From Anarhynchus alexandrinus (lineage: Eukaryota > Chordata > Aves > Charadriiformes > Charadriidae), in contig VUYV01000101.1 of NCBI GenBank assembly GCA_008711295.1, positions 2,435,383 to 2,499,382 on the forward strand: a DNA stretch of 64,000 bases, given 5' to 3'. The notes under the pieces were generated by a model. The model had not been told where the DNA came from. It saw nothing but the letters and a program-made list of their open reading frames with translations, and ran no database searches. This document shows positions 1-12,275 of this stretch, piece after piece. The position numbers and the translations under genes were made by a program. Within the stretch, counting starts at the first letter, position 1; each line of letters begins with the position of its first letter.

Positions 1-1083
1 CAGATGCTCCTTGACTTTGTCAGAAGACCGACACACTCCCAGAGATTTATCCAGAGGAAAAGATGTTCATGTGCCTAGCTCTACTACTAGGTGAGCAAAG
101 AACAGCTGGCTTGAGAAACCATTTCAAAATCGGCACTTCTGCTTACTTTTGGCTGTTAAATGCTTCCAGGTCACTTAGATGTAGGCATGGACGGCCCATG
201 ACCAGTACCCACACAAGATGAGCCAAGCTGCCCAGTGGCAGCAGGGGGTTCAGCCAGCAGTCCAGCCATCGCCCCACAGGTCCGTGTTGATGGGGCAGGA
301 CCACCACCCAGCCCAGAGATCAGGGTGGCAAGGCAAGGCCAGGGTTGGCAGCAGGCAGCTAAGCCACTCAGCTTGGGGAAGGGGTTGCAAGGGTGGTAGC
401 AGAGAAGGATGGTCACAGGCTGATCAGGGCAACTGGAGCCTGTTGGTGCACTCATGGCCCGGAAAGTGAGTGGAAAAAAGTGCACGAGATGCCATAGTTG
501 CAGAATGTGTTTGTGTCTATGCATGTTTGTTTTTAATGATCTGATTCAGTCACATCTTCTTCTGTACCAGCTAACTGATCTGAAGACATTTATTTAATGA
601 ATATTCATGAAGCTCTTTTGGTTTTTAAAGTCACTGGCATTTTTTAATGTCCCACTGAGTCCTGACAGCACATCAGAGAGTGCTTTTCATCTTCCCAGTG
701 TGTTCGTCCCAGGACAAATATGATTTTTGTGGGTTTTTTTCCTCAAATACCAAATTCAGTGGGATCCAGCACACCCTACCTCAGCTGGCTGTGCTGCACA
801 GCCTGTCTTTCACAGATGGCATCCTGAAGCAGACGAGTGGAGACTCAGATAAATGCACTGCATTGTTTGAAAAAAGTGCCTATTTTTACCTATGTGGCAT
901 TGCAGGAGCTTTGCCTCTTTCACCAGGGTATCAAATAATCTCAAATGTTTTAACGGTTAGGCTTGGATTTACAGCTCTCAGCAGACATCTACTTGGGGTT
1001 CCCACGATTCCAGACAGTGTCCCCTTCTCTTCCAAATACTATCCCCTCCTGTGAGTGCAGAAGGGGAGAAAGAGAATTTGCAG

Positions 1084-1125
1084 GTTTGTTTGTTTTTTTG
1101 TTTGTTTGTTTGTTTGTTTGTTTTT
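1084..1125 (+). repeat. (GTTT)n microsatellite
   Basis: Run of GTTT units with one interruption by a longer T run. Simple sequence only; it creates artificial Cys/Phe- and Lys/Gln-rich open frames on the two strands. Confidence 0.95.
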
Positions 1126-4100
1126 AACCTGTCACAACTGGAGTGCCAGCTGGATTCCAGCACCTCAGAACCTGCTTTCCCCTGATGCCAGACAGTATCT
1201 TTTGTGTGTTTCCGGCATTTGTGTGTTGAAAAAGTCTAACACTCCCCAAAGAGGGAAAACAGAAAATGTGTTTGATGGGATATTTCTCCATTGTTCTGCT
1301 CTCCGGCTCCTCTGTTTCCACTTCCAAACACAATCCATTCTCACAGTTGTTGCGTCTTCCTTTGTATCAGGTAGATGTAATTATCCTCATAGCTGTCCTT
1401 GGGTTCTTAAAATTTGTGGTCTGAATTTTAGACCCTGCAAACCTACAAACTTTGTTTGCATTTGTTCCCAAGGTTCATTAAGTCAGGTTTGGGCTTTCAA
1501 AAATTTATTTCTGTCATTCAGAAGAAAATCCTAAGAAGTTAGGAGTCAAGCTAAAATCCTGTGTTGAGTCTAAAGCCGAGTATAAGTTTATTTTTGCAGG
1601 TGGTAGACAGAACCATACAGGGACAGCTGATGCCTGAGGTGCCACCGGAATCTGCTGCCTCCATCACGCTCTTTTCTGCTTTCCCACCTTACCTACACAA
1701 ACATACACATACAACTTCTCAGAGTCCTTGTGCATCTTCTGCCCCCATGGGCCCTCATTGCCAGCAGCTCCAGCATCGCCAAACTAGCAGGTACCAGGAA
1801 TACACCCTTTGCAGCCCTTCCTGCCCAACTCTCCAGCTCCAGTGCTGAAGATACATCTGCTTGCTGCCTTCACACAGGCAGACGGGCACACTGTACTGGC
1901 ACTTGCAGCCTAGTTTTCACTCATCTTTTCTTTCTTATATGCAGCTGTCTCCACAACTTTTGTCTTAATGAAATCCATCAGACCTGGTGCAAGAACATAA
2001 AATCCCATTTAGGACTTCAAATAGGTTGAAAACACTACTTAGTACTTGAAGATAATGCCTAGTACTGACCCACGGAACTGATCTGTGGCATATATAACGA
2101 ATTCGCTCTCTTACTTTTTCCCTGTTCATTTTTCATAGTTCATTGTGAGATACAACTCCAATAACACCTTTAAATCCGGGATGTTTATACAGCTTAAAAT
2201 TACTTTGTGTGCAGCACCAAATGCGCAGCCTGGATATGAATTGGCTATCATTCTTTGGCTCCTTTCAGAGGAACAGAATAATAATGAAAGTCCTTGCCAC
2301 TGCAATCATCTCTGGAATAAGGCAATATCGTAGCACTTCTTTTCTGACAGTAAACACCAATTTATGTGTAAACAGAAAACTAGCCCGATTATAAGAAGAT
2401 TTAGCAATAATCTTTTTGTTGACAGAGTTTTTATCTCTGATACAGTATTTGCAATAAATCAAATCCCAGTTTAGCAAAGATAATCAGCAGTGGCTGTATT
2501 CACTTTTAAGAGATATGCACATGTCAAACTATAATCGATCAGAATGAATATTTTGAATAAGCCATAGGTTTTTTTAAAAGAGATTTCAATTTTTATTTTT
2601 AACAGCAATTCATCTTGCACTGATATTGTAAACCTCATATAATAGATTGATACATTTTTCATTAGCCACTCAGGTTAGAAATGTAATAATTGAACAGACG
2701 ATTACTAATAATACTTCTGTTAAACTGTTTTCCTCTGTTGGTTACAAGTTTGACCGACACTTATGGGAACCAAAACTTTTATATTGCCCTGTAAATCCAG
2801 CACTTGTTACAAAAATATCTCACAAAGCTCATAGTAAGACAGCTTCTGAAGAGAGTGATTTATAACTTGATCAACAGCCTACTGCAGTTAATGGAAGTTT
2901 TCCCCTGATGCTGGTCTGGCCTGAAACTGGCTATTTAATATGGGTAACTCTTCAGTCACTAGAAACTAGAGGAAGCTCAGCTTATGAATATACCAGTGGG
3001 CTAAGAATAGCATGCTCTAAAACCACCTTTTTTCTTCTGTTTACAAATAGTACAAAAGATGATTAGAACAAGAGGAGTGGAGAGGATAGTTTGGCAGAAC
3101 TGCATATATAACTGGTTTCCATTCTTACGCTTTCCCTTGTGGAGATAAATGCTTAGTGTCCTTTGTATAGGCCCTTACTGCTGCAAATGCAAGAGAGATT
3201 AGAAATAAAGTAACTTTACTTTATGGTAAAATAAAAAGTTTTTAAAAAAATGACAGTATTGGAGGCAGGTCTTTGCCTGTTTGTTGGTTTTTTTTTTAAG
3301 GGAAAATTTCAGTAGGAAGCTATTTCTCCCTAAAAAAATACCCAGTTGTCCTCATTAAAGTACCTCAAGTTTTCCTTTTTAAAGATTTTCATATTGTATG
3401 GAAAAAACCACACACTCCTTTTCCATTAGGTTTTTCTTCAGCGGAGGTTTTTACCTGATAGTTTTGTATGTGTCTAACTTTAAGAGGTTCTTGAATCAAT
3501 GTCCTCATTCACTCATCCATTGGCAATGTTGTATTTTTTGCTTCTCTGTACATAGAGTCCTGATCTCCTGCTCCCTTCTGCTGGAGCTGCATCACTTTCC
3601 TTTCCAGAATAATTCACTGGGACAGGAGGATGACAGGTTTGACTGTTCTCCGGTAGGCATACCCCAGAACTTGGGGTTGTTGACCTAAGCTGTCCTCTGA
3701 GCTTAAAAGAGTGATTGAATATTTACTAGAAATACCAAGAACTAGGTGAACCCATCTCAGAATTTAGCCTGAAGGCTAGCCAAATCACTCACTTGAGAGG
3801 TAGGGACTTGGGTCTCACATGTCCTGGTGCTTTAAACAGTAGGCCACAAGGTAAAAAGCCGAAGGCTGCTGTTGCTTCCATGTTTTGCTAGGTTCCCTAC
3901 TTCAAAAGAACACAGTTCTGAATTCCTCTTAGCAACAGAGGCCTTCCTAGCAGCAACATCTCCTCATCTATGCTTTTTTGTGCCCAGCTTAGATGACACC
4001 ATAGTAAGCTGCTGGCTTTCATGGATTCATTCTGAGATGCCCAGCTCCCCGGCTTGCAGCAGAGACCCATGGCAAAATTGGGTCTGTGAGGGAGATTGTG

Positions 4101-4578
4101 TGGCCAGGGATTGCCAAGTGAGAAGTTGCACTGTTGTGTGCATGATAGCCAGGTCCTTAGAGGTACAACCCTTGGTCTATGGGACTACATTTATAAAGGC
4201 AGTAAGTAGCAAGCTGTCTGTGGTGGCAAAAGCAGTAGGGAGAGCGGGAAGCATTTCCCTAGAAGAGACACCCTAACTGCAGTCAGAAGGGCTTTACAAG
4301 TGTCTTTAATACACAAGATAGAAAGCAGAATCAGATTGATAAATTGTATTTACTTCTAAAAAGGTAAACAATGTAGACAGAATTTTTTTACTCAAATTGC
4401 AAAAGATACCTTGAGATTTTCTGACCTACAATGCAGATTGATGATAGAATTTCTGGTATTAATATCACCGTAGTGGGGGTGGAAAGACATATTATATAAG
4501 AACTTTGAGCATCTGCATTTATACAGCTGAGAACAACTTTCAAGGCTCTTGCTATTCCAGCACCTCTGGCTTTTGTTC

Positions 4579-5384
4579 CTACTTCGGTGTCATTACACCA
4601 CTGTACTGGTGATTTATAGTTGACTCAATCAAAAGTTTTATATTAATGTAAATGGTGAAGGTTTGGCCTTTGCCCAGGGTTCCTACAATGTTATCTAAAA
4701 TTCTTTCACAAGCAGCAATTGTACTTAATTTAAAACTCACAGTATTGCACAGGATATTTGGTATTTTATTCACTGCTGAATCTACAATCTTAATGAGAAT
4801 TTTAAGATACAGAATGGGATGGCTATTTACATGCTGCAGAAAGGTGCTAAGTGTCTTTTTAGATTTTAATTTGCCATACCTTAAAAATGTGCAGCACAGA
4901 TTAGTTATGTGCTAGCAAGATCCCTCTAAATTTAGCCTTTACTCTTTCATATTGGGGTCATGTTTCCAGATTTCTTCCATGCGGTCACAGAGGCTCTTTG
5001 CCTCTCGGACCCTTTTCTGCAACGAATATTCACAACATCCAGGTTTTATTAACAATAACAACAACTCAGTTTCAGTCAACACCTGCTTCCTAGTTGCAGT
5101 GGCCATAACCAAAATCTCTTCTATGATTAGTTGCCTGATGCTGGATTTTTCCATTACCTACTGAAGCCAATACTTGTCTTACCATCATTACCTGCCAGAG
5201 AGTCTGTCAAATATGAGCTATGCTGTGAGGTAGCTAAGGAAAAGATACCATACAAGAGTAAGTGTTTAGCAAGTTTCCAAACCTTCCGGCAAATGCAACC
5301 AAAGTAATGATATGGGATAACACGAGAGAATGCTCCTGAAATATAAGGAAGCCTGCCATGACCAGGGCTACCACAGCATCCCAT
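4579..5384 (-). pseudogene. Possible decayed pseudogene; parent not recognised
   Basis: Read right to left on the minus strand, three open pieces follow one another with frame breaks between them. The first, 5384-5154, contains GRLPYISGAFSRVIPYHYFG. The second, 5154-4939, is 71 codons and ends EAKSLCDRMEEIWKHDPNMK-E-stop. The third runs from about 4873 to 4579 and includes KKTLSTFLQHVNSHPILYLK and ACERILDNIVGTLGKGQTFT. Their composition (charged helix-like stretches, few repeats) looks more like decayed coding sequence than random AT-rich DNA. However, the plus strand is open over part of the same span, I recognise no family, and no introns or poly(A) tract prove retrocopying. It may be chance or an unknown old mobile element. 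Confidence 0.25.
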
Positions 5385-7463
5385 AGAGAACGAGAGGTGG
5401 ACCCTTGGCAGTCGGGTGTGGCAGTTTGGCTGTGTCAGAAATCTGGGCTGGCATCAGTCATGATGCATTGCGGTGTTTACAAAATAATTTTGGCAGAAGA
5501 CACCAAATAGACTGTCACTCATTACATGAGAGAAAGTTAATTGTGGTCAACCTGAGACAAACTGAAGGAATGGACTAGAGTTTCATTGCTTCATAGAAGT
5601 AAAATATATGACCGCAATAGTACAGGGAAGTGGTAGTATTAGGACAGGGATCTCAAAACACTTACGTGACTTTTACTAAGTTCTACCAATATCCTTATAC
5701 TTCGGAACAGAGGAATCCTCTTGAATACATCGCCTTCTTGTATGAGCCTTGCGAGTGAGCCTGTTTAGCCTTTTAGACCTTGTTATATAAAACAGTGGTA
5801 GAACTATAATAGTAGACAATATCCTTATGTAGGATAATTCTGCATGATTGCTGGGTGCTTTCTTGTCAGCCTCTCTTTCAAAACCTTTCGCTGTTTCTCA
5901 GAATTTACGACCTTGTATTTATCCTCAGTGGAGAGGAAAATTAAAATTGTTATTCTGACATGACCCCTCAAGACTGGAATATGGAAGACTACATTTAGCT
6001 ATGTTGAAGATCTAGGTTGCTCCCCAATGCAAGGGTTTCACAATACTATCTGTGTTATCTTTCTTTAACAGAAACAATCCACAGCTACTCCTGTTTTAGT
6101 TGTTTTAAGTGTCTGCAGCTGCAGTAAGTTCTCTTTAGCTTGTACAAATGTCTAAAGTTTGTNTAGATAAGTATAAAATACAGATTTTAATCTGAGAAGT
6201 ACAGAACGACCACCCACATTCTAATTCATGTCAGTATCAAAGTTAATTGCAGACCTCCTACAAGTAGGAGCAGTTAGAGTGAAAAAAACATCTGAAGAGT
6301 TTTCTGCTCTTCATGTCCACAGCTTCAGGCGTGTCTTTTGCATACTATAAGCAGTGTGCCAAATTATTCCTTCAGTACTATTGGTTCAAAACAGAAATTT
6401 TCTTAGAATAATGAAGTAGGAGAATCATAGAAGAGTTATAAAGCAGCTTGAAAAGAAAAAAGAATATGCATCTTATACATTGCTCACTAGATGCAGGTTA
6501 CTATGAAGCACATAAAGATACCAAAAGCATATTGAAATTCCCATACATCTTCCTACTGTAGTTGGACACTTGTCAAAATAATGCAAATCTTTAGGCAAAC
6601 ATGAAGCCATAAACATGCAGATCATAATTTTAGTCTGTGTCTTTGTCCACTTTGGTTTGAATTTCTCTCCATCTAGTCAATTTTTTTATAAGGATACCTC
6701 CCAGAAAAAAATTGGTGTTAAACAAATGTCTATTAAAATAAAACATTTGTTAAAATATCTGTTGGACTAATACCAACTTACACACTCTCTTTCCAAACTC
6801 TATTTTATCCTTACTCTTCCGTTTCTCCACTGAGAGAGAGCATGTCTGTTTGTTTTCTAAATGCTTCCTTTGAAAGGAGGAAAACTTGGTAAATGTTGCC
6901 TGTGTTAACACAATAGATAAAGACAGAAGCACATTCAAACGTGAAGAAAACCTTGTTGCAGCTTATTCTTATTTGTATGAATAGAGGGATTAATTTCTAA
7001 GGACACATCCTGAGCAGCACATCTGAAAAAACTGAGTCCTTGAATAGGTTTCCACAGTGACTACAAGGATCTCCTCAGCAAACTCTGAACTTCAGGTCAC
7101 TGCTGGCTTACACACCTGGAATTAATTATTATTTTTTTTAACACAAGCTGCCTCCAGGCTTTGTCTGCTTTTGGGACAGGCATCATCAGAAACCTTCAAG
7201 GAGCAATCCTAGGGTGTCTTTTCTGCTTGAAGTCATCAGAAACATTGAAGCAGGAAAGCTGCATGGTGTGGTGGGACCATCCCCTTTGAAAGAAGGTGCA
7301 TCCTTGAAGAGCGCTCTCAGTACTGGGCTGACAAAAGCTGCCTCCCGTCACCCTCAGGGAACACTAGCAAGGGTGCAGAGCTGACCTTTAGCTTCCTCTA
7401 AGCAGTAAATAAAGTAGCTGGAAGCTGTTTTGGTCTTGACATTCTACACTGTGACTTACAGCT

Positions 7464-7612
7464 GTAGGAAGTTTCTTCTCTGGAGATATTCAAAACCCGT
7501 CTGGATGCGTTCCTGTCCAACCTGCTCTAGGTCAAACTGCTTTGGCAGAGGGGTTGGACTGGATGATCTCCAAAGGTCCCTTCCAACTCCTACCATACTG
7601 TGATTCTGTGAC
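7464..7612 (+). mobile_element. CR1 LINE, 5'-truncated 3' tail
   Basis: About 150 bp matching the 3' end of avian CR1. It has a TCTGGAGATATTCAAAACCC segment, a GGTTGGACTGGATGATCTCC segment, CTTCCAACTCCTACCATACT and the terminal ATTCTGTGA. No coding capacity remains. It is in the same orientation as GABRG3, inside its presumed 5' intron. Confidence 0.9.
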
Positions 7613-9702
7613 TCTCTGAAATTTTGGTTTTAGCCATGTCATCTGAGACAACAGAAGCTCCTTTAGCCCAGTGGTAGGCTCATGACTCATTTCAGGCCAA
7701 GGCCCATTGCAAATAGTGCTTAATCTCATCCTCTAACATCATATGTTTAAAAATCAGATCCATGGTGAGATGCATAGAGAACAGGATTACAGGATGTTAA
7801 TAACTACTCTATCATCTAGGAATGGAGGATTTCTTAAAACATAATACAAAGTTTTGCCATTGTCACAACCTTAAAATAAAACTGCACCTTAATTGAATTT
7901 AATTTCTTTGTGCAAAACTTGACAATTTTGTGACAAAAAAAAACTTCTCAGGACAGGGCAACTCTGGAGATGTTCACAAATTATAGCAAACAATACATTT
8001 TTCATTGCTCCTCTTTTTGTTAGCTTTTGATTGTCTTTGATGTTGAACTGTGAATATGCCCCATTTTTGGCCTATACTCAAAACCATTTCGAAAATATTA
8101 GCACTGCTGGCAGTTATTCTACATCTGGTCTCAGTCATCCTGAGGAAAGAAATATTTATTCTTGTAGTTTTTTCTAAGACTGAACCAACAATAACATCCT
8201 GAAACAGTTTCAGTCCTACTAATACTGTATTAAGCATTACATTATAAGGACTTGCGAACATTTTTCTGCAGTTCCCAAATTCATACATAAATGCCCATTT
8301 TCCTCCACTGCTTCCCAAAGTGTTTAACAAATTGACAAGAAAAAAAATCAGATCTCAAGCACTGCAACTTCTGGAAGTAATAATTTCTTGAAGAATATTG
8401 TAAACATAACTTTGCATACTTAAGGACAATCAGTGTTTCTACTGCTGAAAAAAAAAAAAACGAATTTTGAGGACTGCAGTCAAGCATTTTCTTGAGGTAA
8501 TCTCTCTTTGACTATAAGATTTTTGTACAGCCCTATAATTAGTATGTGGAAGTGTTTTTTATAGTACTGATACTGTCTCAGAAAAAAAAGACCAAAAATG
8601 AATTTATTGTCTGCTTATTGTAAGCTTCAAGCTGATCCCATAAAGTAAATGCAAGATGCTGTTACCATTTTCAGCTTTTCTTCAGAAAGCTACTCTGAAA
8701 GGCAGTGACAATGAAGTAACTTTAGCATTATGTATTTCAGAAATGCCTTCATCTCATATTATGTCATCTGAATTTCTGTTAAGTAAAGAAGGCCATAAGT
8801 CATTCTAGTGTAGAATTGAGTAAGAAAATGAAAAGAATAATGTTGAAGATTTTTTCATGGCATTCATGATTTTTTGATTCATGTAGTTCATAAATCTTTG
8901 AGTACATTAACACCAGGTTTTGTCATTTTTGTTACTTTGGTTTTGCTTTGTTCTTAAAGTCATTTGTTATTCTTCCATTTAGGAAAGCTGTCATCCAGTT
9001 AAGCACAGATAATGCAGTTTCACTCAATATATCGTAAAGGGCTTTCTAATAATTGTATTGATAAATTATTTATTGAAGCTATTCAAAAAATACTAAACAA
9101 ATAACGACTAATCCATTTGGTAATACTTAAGGTCAGTTTGAGAATAATACATTAATCAAAAAGGGGATTAAGTCTTCTTTAGCCCATCACATTTCTTAAT
9201 TACAATCTTAAAATTTTAATCATGGGATGGGGTTCAACAAAAGTACCATTTATGGTTCCTGGTGTTGGATCAAAACCAGCACAGACACCCTGTAAATAGT
9301 AGTGATCACTTACAATCTCACTATGCTATTAGATGTGGTCAAAAATGTTGGGTTATCTCTGCTTTGGCCAGTTTTATGCCAATTTGACTCCAACATGTCA
9401 AAGCTGGCTTGGCTTTCCACACCTAGCCTCCAGGCCTCTTTGCTTCTTTCTTTTTTTTGCCATCGCACTTCTATGTCCCAAGGACCATCTTCTCTCAATA
9501 CTACTGTCTTTCCTTTAATGCGGGTTTGGGGCTTTGCTTTTGCTTTCATTTGAACACATGATGGAATAAGACCTTAATTCTTCTTTGTCCATTTGCCACA
9601 GACCTCTTGCCATGTTCTTGGCTATTGTTTTTTTTTAGCTCGGGCCTTGTCATTCTTTCCCTATCCAGAGGCATGACACCATCACCTAACAAGGGTCATG
9701 CC

Positions 9703-9819
9703 ACATGAGAGCCATGCGCATTCTGGTTTTATCAGCCACCCTCCAAACTGGACGTGGACACAGGCAATGGGTTTAATAAGGATCTGGAGTGTTCAGTATC
9801 CTTCACTGGCAATACATCA
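9703..9819 (+). repeat. Left arm of a 117-bp inverted repeat pair
   Basis: Begins ACATGAGAGCCATGCGCA and ends GGCAATACATCA. Its reverse complement occurs at 12159-12275 with 112 of 117 positions identical; the first 69 bp are identical and all five differences lie in the last third. Similarity stops sharply at both edges apart from a partial ATGC match just outside. I do not recognise the family. One frame is open across both arms, but the differences do not favour synonymous changes. Confidence 0.9.
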
Positions 9820-10529
9820 GTATGGCTTATTGCAATTTTCTACACAAATAATCCAACATGGAGATCCAGGGAACTGGAGAAATGCAGGATGAGGGCTCTG
9901 AGGAAGGTCTCCAAGAAAGCTCATTAACAAACTATTAATGAAAGATTCCGAACATTAGTGTTTGTAATGAGGAGTCATATGAGGATGAGAAAATAGTTCT
10001 GGAATGCAACAGAAATACATCAACAAAGCATCTAGGTTTCCCTTTTGTAGAAACCTATTTCTACTGCTCTAAGGAGAAATAGGGATTCACGGATCAATAG
10101 CAGCTCTTTGTGACAACAGGGACAATTGCAGAGATTAACTTCCCAGGAATCAGGTCCCTGTAAAGATCAATTCTTTGCAGTGTATCAGAAACAACAGGAT
10201 CAATAGACTCCCCTCTCCTTTATGGCCCTTACCCACCTGATGATGCCAACCAAGAACCTCAGAAATAACAAATGTCACCTTTCGAATCACATAGGTGGCT
10301 GCTGTCTTTCCAGATACAATCTGCTTGCACTCTGTAGTCAGCAGTGATGGTAGTCAAGTATTGCCAGCTTCAAACTCATCAATGCAGATCTATTTCCATA
10401 CTTGGTAGTATATTCCCGGTGGCCATCTGCTACATCAAATAAGGGTTAAGGTCAGCGTGGATCTTCATGTATGTTGCCTTCTCCTGCTTGAATTTCCTCC
10501 TGCTCTGATGGTTGTTCTTGCCACATATT

Positions 10530-10534
10530 GCAGC
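10530..10534 (+). repeat. Target-site duplication (GCAGC), left of the solo LTR
   Basis: Five bases immediately before the LTR's TG, exactly repeated at 11256-11260 after its terminal CA. This fixes the element boundaries. Confidence 0.88.
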
Positions 10535-10877
10535 TGTCCTGGTTTGAGGTAAAACAGAATCAATTTTCTGTCCAGTAACTTCATTTTTTAGCTAAGCCTC
10601 TTCTAACTACTGAAATTAACAGCATATTGTGCAGAAACTGTTCATTCTCAGAGTGATAAGACCTATGTTTATAGTTTATGCCAAGGAACAGTATGTGGAG
10701 AGGCTCTTGCTTATACTTATTGCTCTAACACCCAAGGCAGCTAACTTTGGTATTTGCCCCATTGGAGGGTCAGAAGCAGAAAAGCGTAGAGGGGTCCCAT
10801 CTGTGGGGAGGAGTGGACAGGACAGGTGACCCAAAACTGACCCACAGCGTATTCCATCCCATCTGCCTCATGCTCAG

Positions 10878-10884
10878 TATAAAA
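10878..10884 (+). promoter_or_regulatory. TATA box of the solo LTR (U3)
   Basis: TATAAAA in the context CTCAGTATAAAAGCTGAG, at the position where avian ERV-L type LTRs carry their core promoter. Whether it is active is unknown. Confidence 0.6.
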
Positions 10885-11158
10885 GCTGAGGGATCAAAGG
10901 GTCAGCTCTCTTTCTTCAATGGTCTGGATCTTATGAGGACTCTGTCTGTTTGTCTGCCTTTGATCCCGATCCTGAATGCAGATCAGGAATCCAGTTACCG
11001 TCCATCACTGAGTCCAGTCTGGGACTTCCCCAGTGCCAGCTGGTGTCATGATTGTCATCCTGGGAGCTTGATATGGTTTTGTATATATTTCATTATTTTC
11101 TTTTCATTTTATTATTAATATTTCACTGCAGTAATTTAGTTCCTTCTAAACTCATAAG

Positions 11159-11178
11159 TCTCTCTCTCTCTCTCTCTC
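11159..11178 (+). repeat. (TC)n microsatellite inside the solo LTR
   Basis: Ten TC units immediately before the LTR hairpin. Confidence 0.95.
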
Positions 11179-11203
11179 CTGCCTCTCTCTGAAGAGAGGC
11201 AGG
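11178..11203. repeat. Perfect 11-bp hairpin in the LTR 3' part
   Basis: CCTGCCTCTCT (11178-11188), a four-base loop CTGA, then the complementary AGAGAGGCAGG (11193-11203). It abuts the (TC)n tract 11159-11178. In RNA it would form a stable stem near the expected R/U5 part of the LTR. Confidence 0.75.
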
Positions 11204-11255
11204 GGAGAGTGTCTGTCATTCCACCTGAGTGGCCAATCCAGCCCAAACCACGACA

Positions 11256-11260
11256 GCAGC
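11256..11260 (+). repeat. Target-site duplication (GCAGC), right of the solo LTR
   Basis: Exact copy of 10530-10534, directly after the terminal ACGACA of the LTR. Confidence 0.88.
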
Positions 11261-12158
11261 ATAGAAGTTCACTTCCTTTCCCTCTAGACTGACACTCATC
11301 TCCACTGGACTGCCTGCTCTGTGCAACATCCACGGTGCGTTAGAGCATCATGCGCTCACTTGCTCTCTTGGGCCACATATGGGCCATACAGCAACTTGAA
11401 ACATTTTTGTCAGCACTTCAACTGCAAGCGTGAAGAATGTTGCTGTATGGTTGCATGACATGTACATGCAGTGCAGGAAATACAGGGTGCTACTCCCGCA
11501 GTGGCATCTTCATCTGGTAGCAGCATGGCTATGAGACTGTCTCTGGTTTGAAATCACAGCCTCAAGGCTGTGTCTCTTCTGCTTCTCTCCCTCCACCTTG
11601 GGTTGATTCCACAGTGCACAAAGCTGTTATCGTAATGCTTTAGCAAACCACAGCACACAGAATGTCGCAGACACATTTTTGATTCGTAGGGAATTTTTAT
11701 CTTAAGAAAAACAGCTCAGTGGCTTTTGCACCTGACAATGCAAAATTACAAGATTGTGTTAACTCTGAAAGGATTTATGAACATGGACAAAGAAATTCAA
11801 TAAGCCTGATTCCCTCTACCTTACTGAGAGTTTCTACTGTAGAAGGAAAAGATAGACAAAAGCAGAACAAAGTAAATTTTCCACAAGATCATGAAATGTT
11901 CATCAAAGTGAGAAGCAAAGGTGAAATGAGCTGCCCATAAATATAAGTATTCAACAAAGCCAGATATTGACTCTAGCTTTAGTAATCCCTATTCATGTAC
12001 CAGGTTTCTTCTGAGAGCAATCAGAAGACATCCTAGTGAGGAGTTAAGATTCAATGTGGTATTATGCATCACGCTTTCCCTCTTCCAAAGTAGAAATTCT
12101 CTTCTTCTTAATTACCTTACCTGTCCCCAGTTCAGTATTTGAACCTTTTCCTTTTTTT

Positions 12159-12275
12159 TGATGTGTTGCCAGTGAGGGATACTGAACAATCCAGATCCCT
12201 ATTAATCCCATTGCCTGTGTCCACGTCCAGTTTGGAGGGTGGCTGATAAAACCAGAATGCGCATGGCTCTCATGT
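12159..12275 (-). repeat. Right arm of the 117-bp inverted repeat pair
   Basis: Inverted partner of 9703-9819, about 96% identical, 2.3 kb away. The sequence between the arms is not self-complementary, and it contains a solo LTR with its own target-site duplication, so the LTR entered independently. The arms could be terminal repeats of an unrecognised DNA transposon or two independent insertions of a short element in opposite orientation. Confidence 0.9.

Larger units (their letters stand above)
10535..11255 (+). mobile_element. Solo LTR of an avian ERV-L type endogenous retrovirus
   Basis: A 721-bp element starting TGTCCTGGTTTGAG and ending AAACCACGACA, with the TG...CA ends and imperfect terminal inverted repeats that I know from the abundant avian ERV-L LTRs. 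It is flanked on both sides by the identical 5-bp target-site duplication GCAGC (10530-10534 and 11256-11260), as expected for this class. A TATAAAA box lies at 10878-10884, preceded by the family-typical stretch GACAGGTGACCCAAAACTGA. There is no internal gag/pol/env sequence, so this is a solo LTR left by recombination. It lies in the sense orientation in the presumed GABRG3 intron. Confidence 0.9.

Noticed and set aside
680..1534. Two adjacent plus-strand open frames of 124 and 159 codons
   Set aside because: The second is mostly made by the (GTTT)n microsatellite (Cys-Phe-Val-Leu run). The first has no family resemblance.
3872..4276. 134-codon plus-strand open frame
   Set aside because: No recognisable domain, no splice context and no matching neighbour; the length is within what chance gives in 64 kb read in six frames.
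7974..8487. Overlapping minus-strand open frames of 118 and 68 codons
   Set aside because: They overlap in different frames, include a poly-Phe run from an A-tract, and resemble no known protein.
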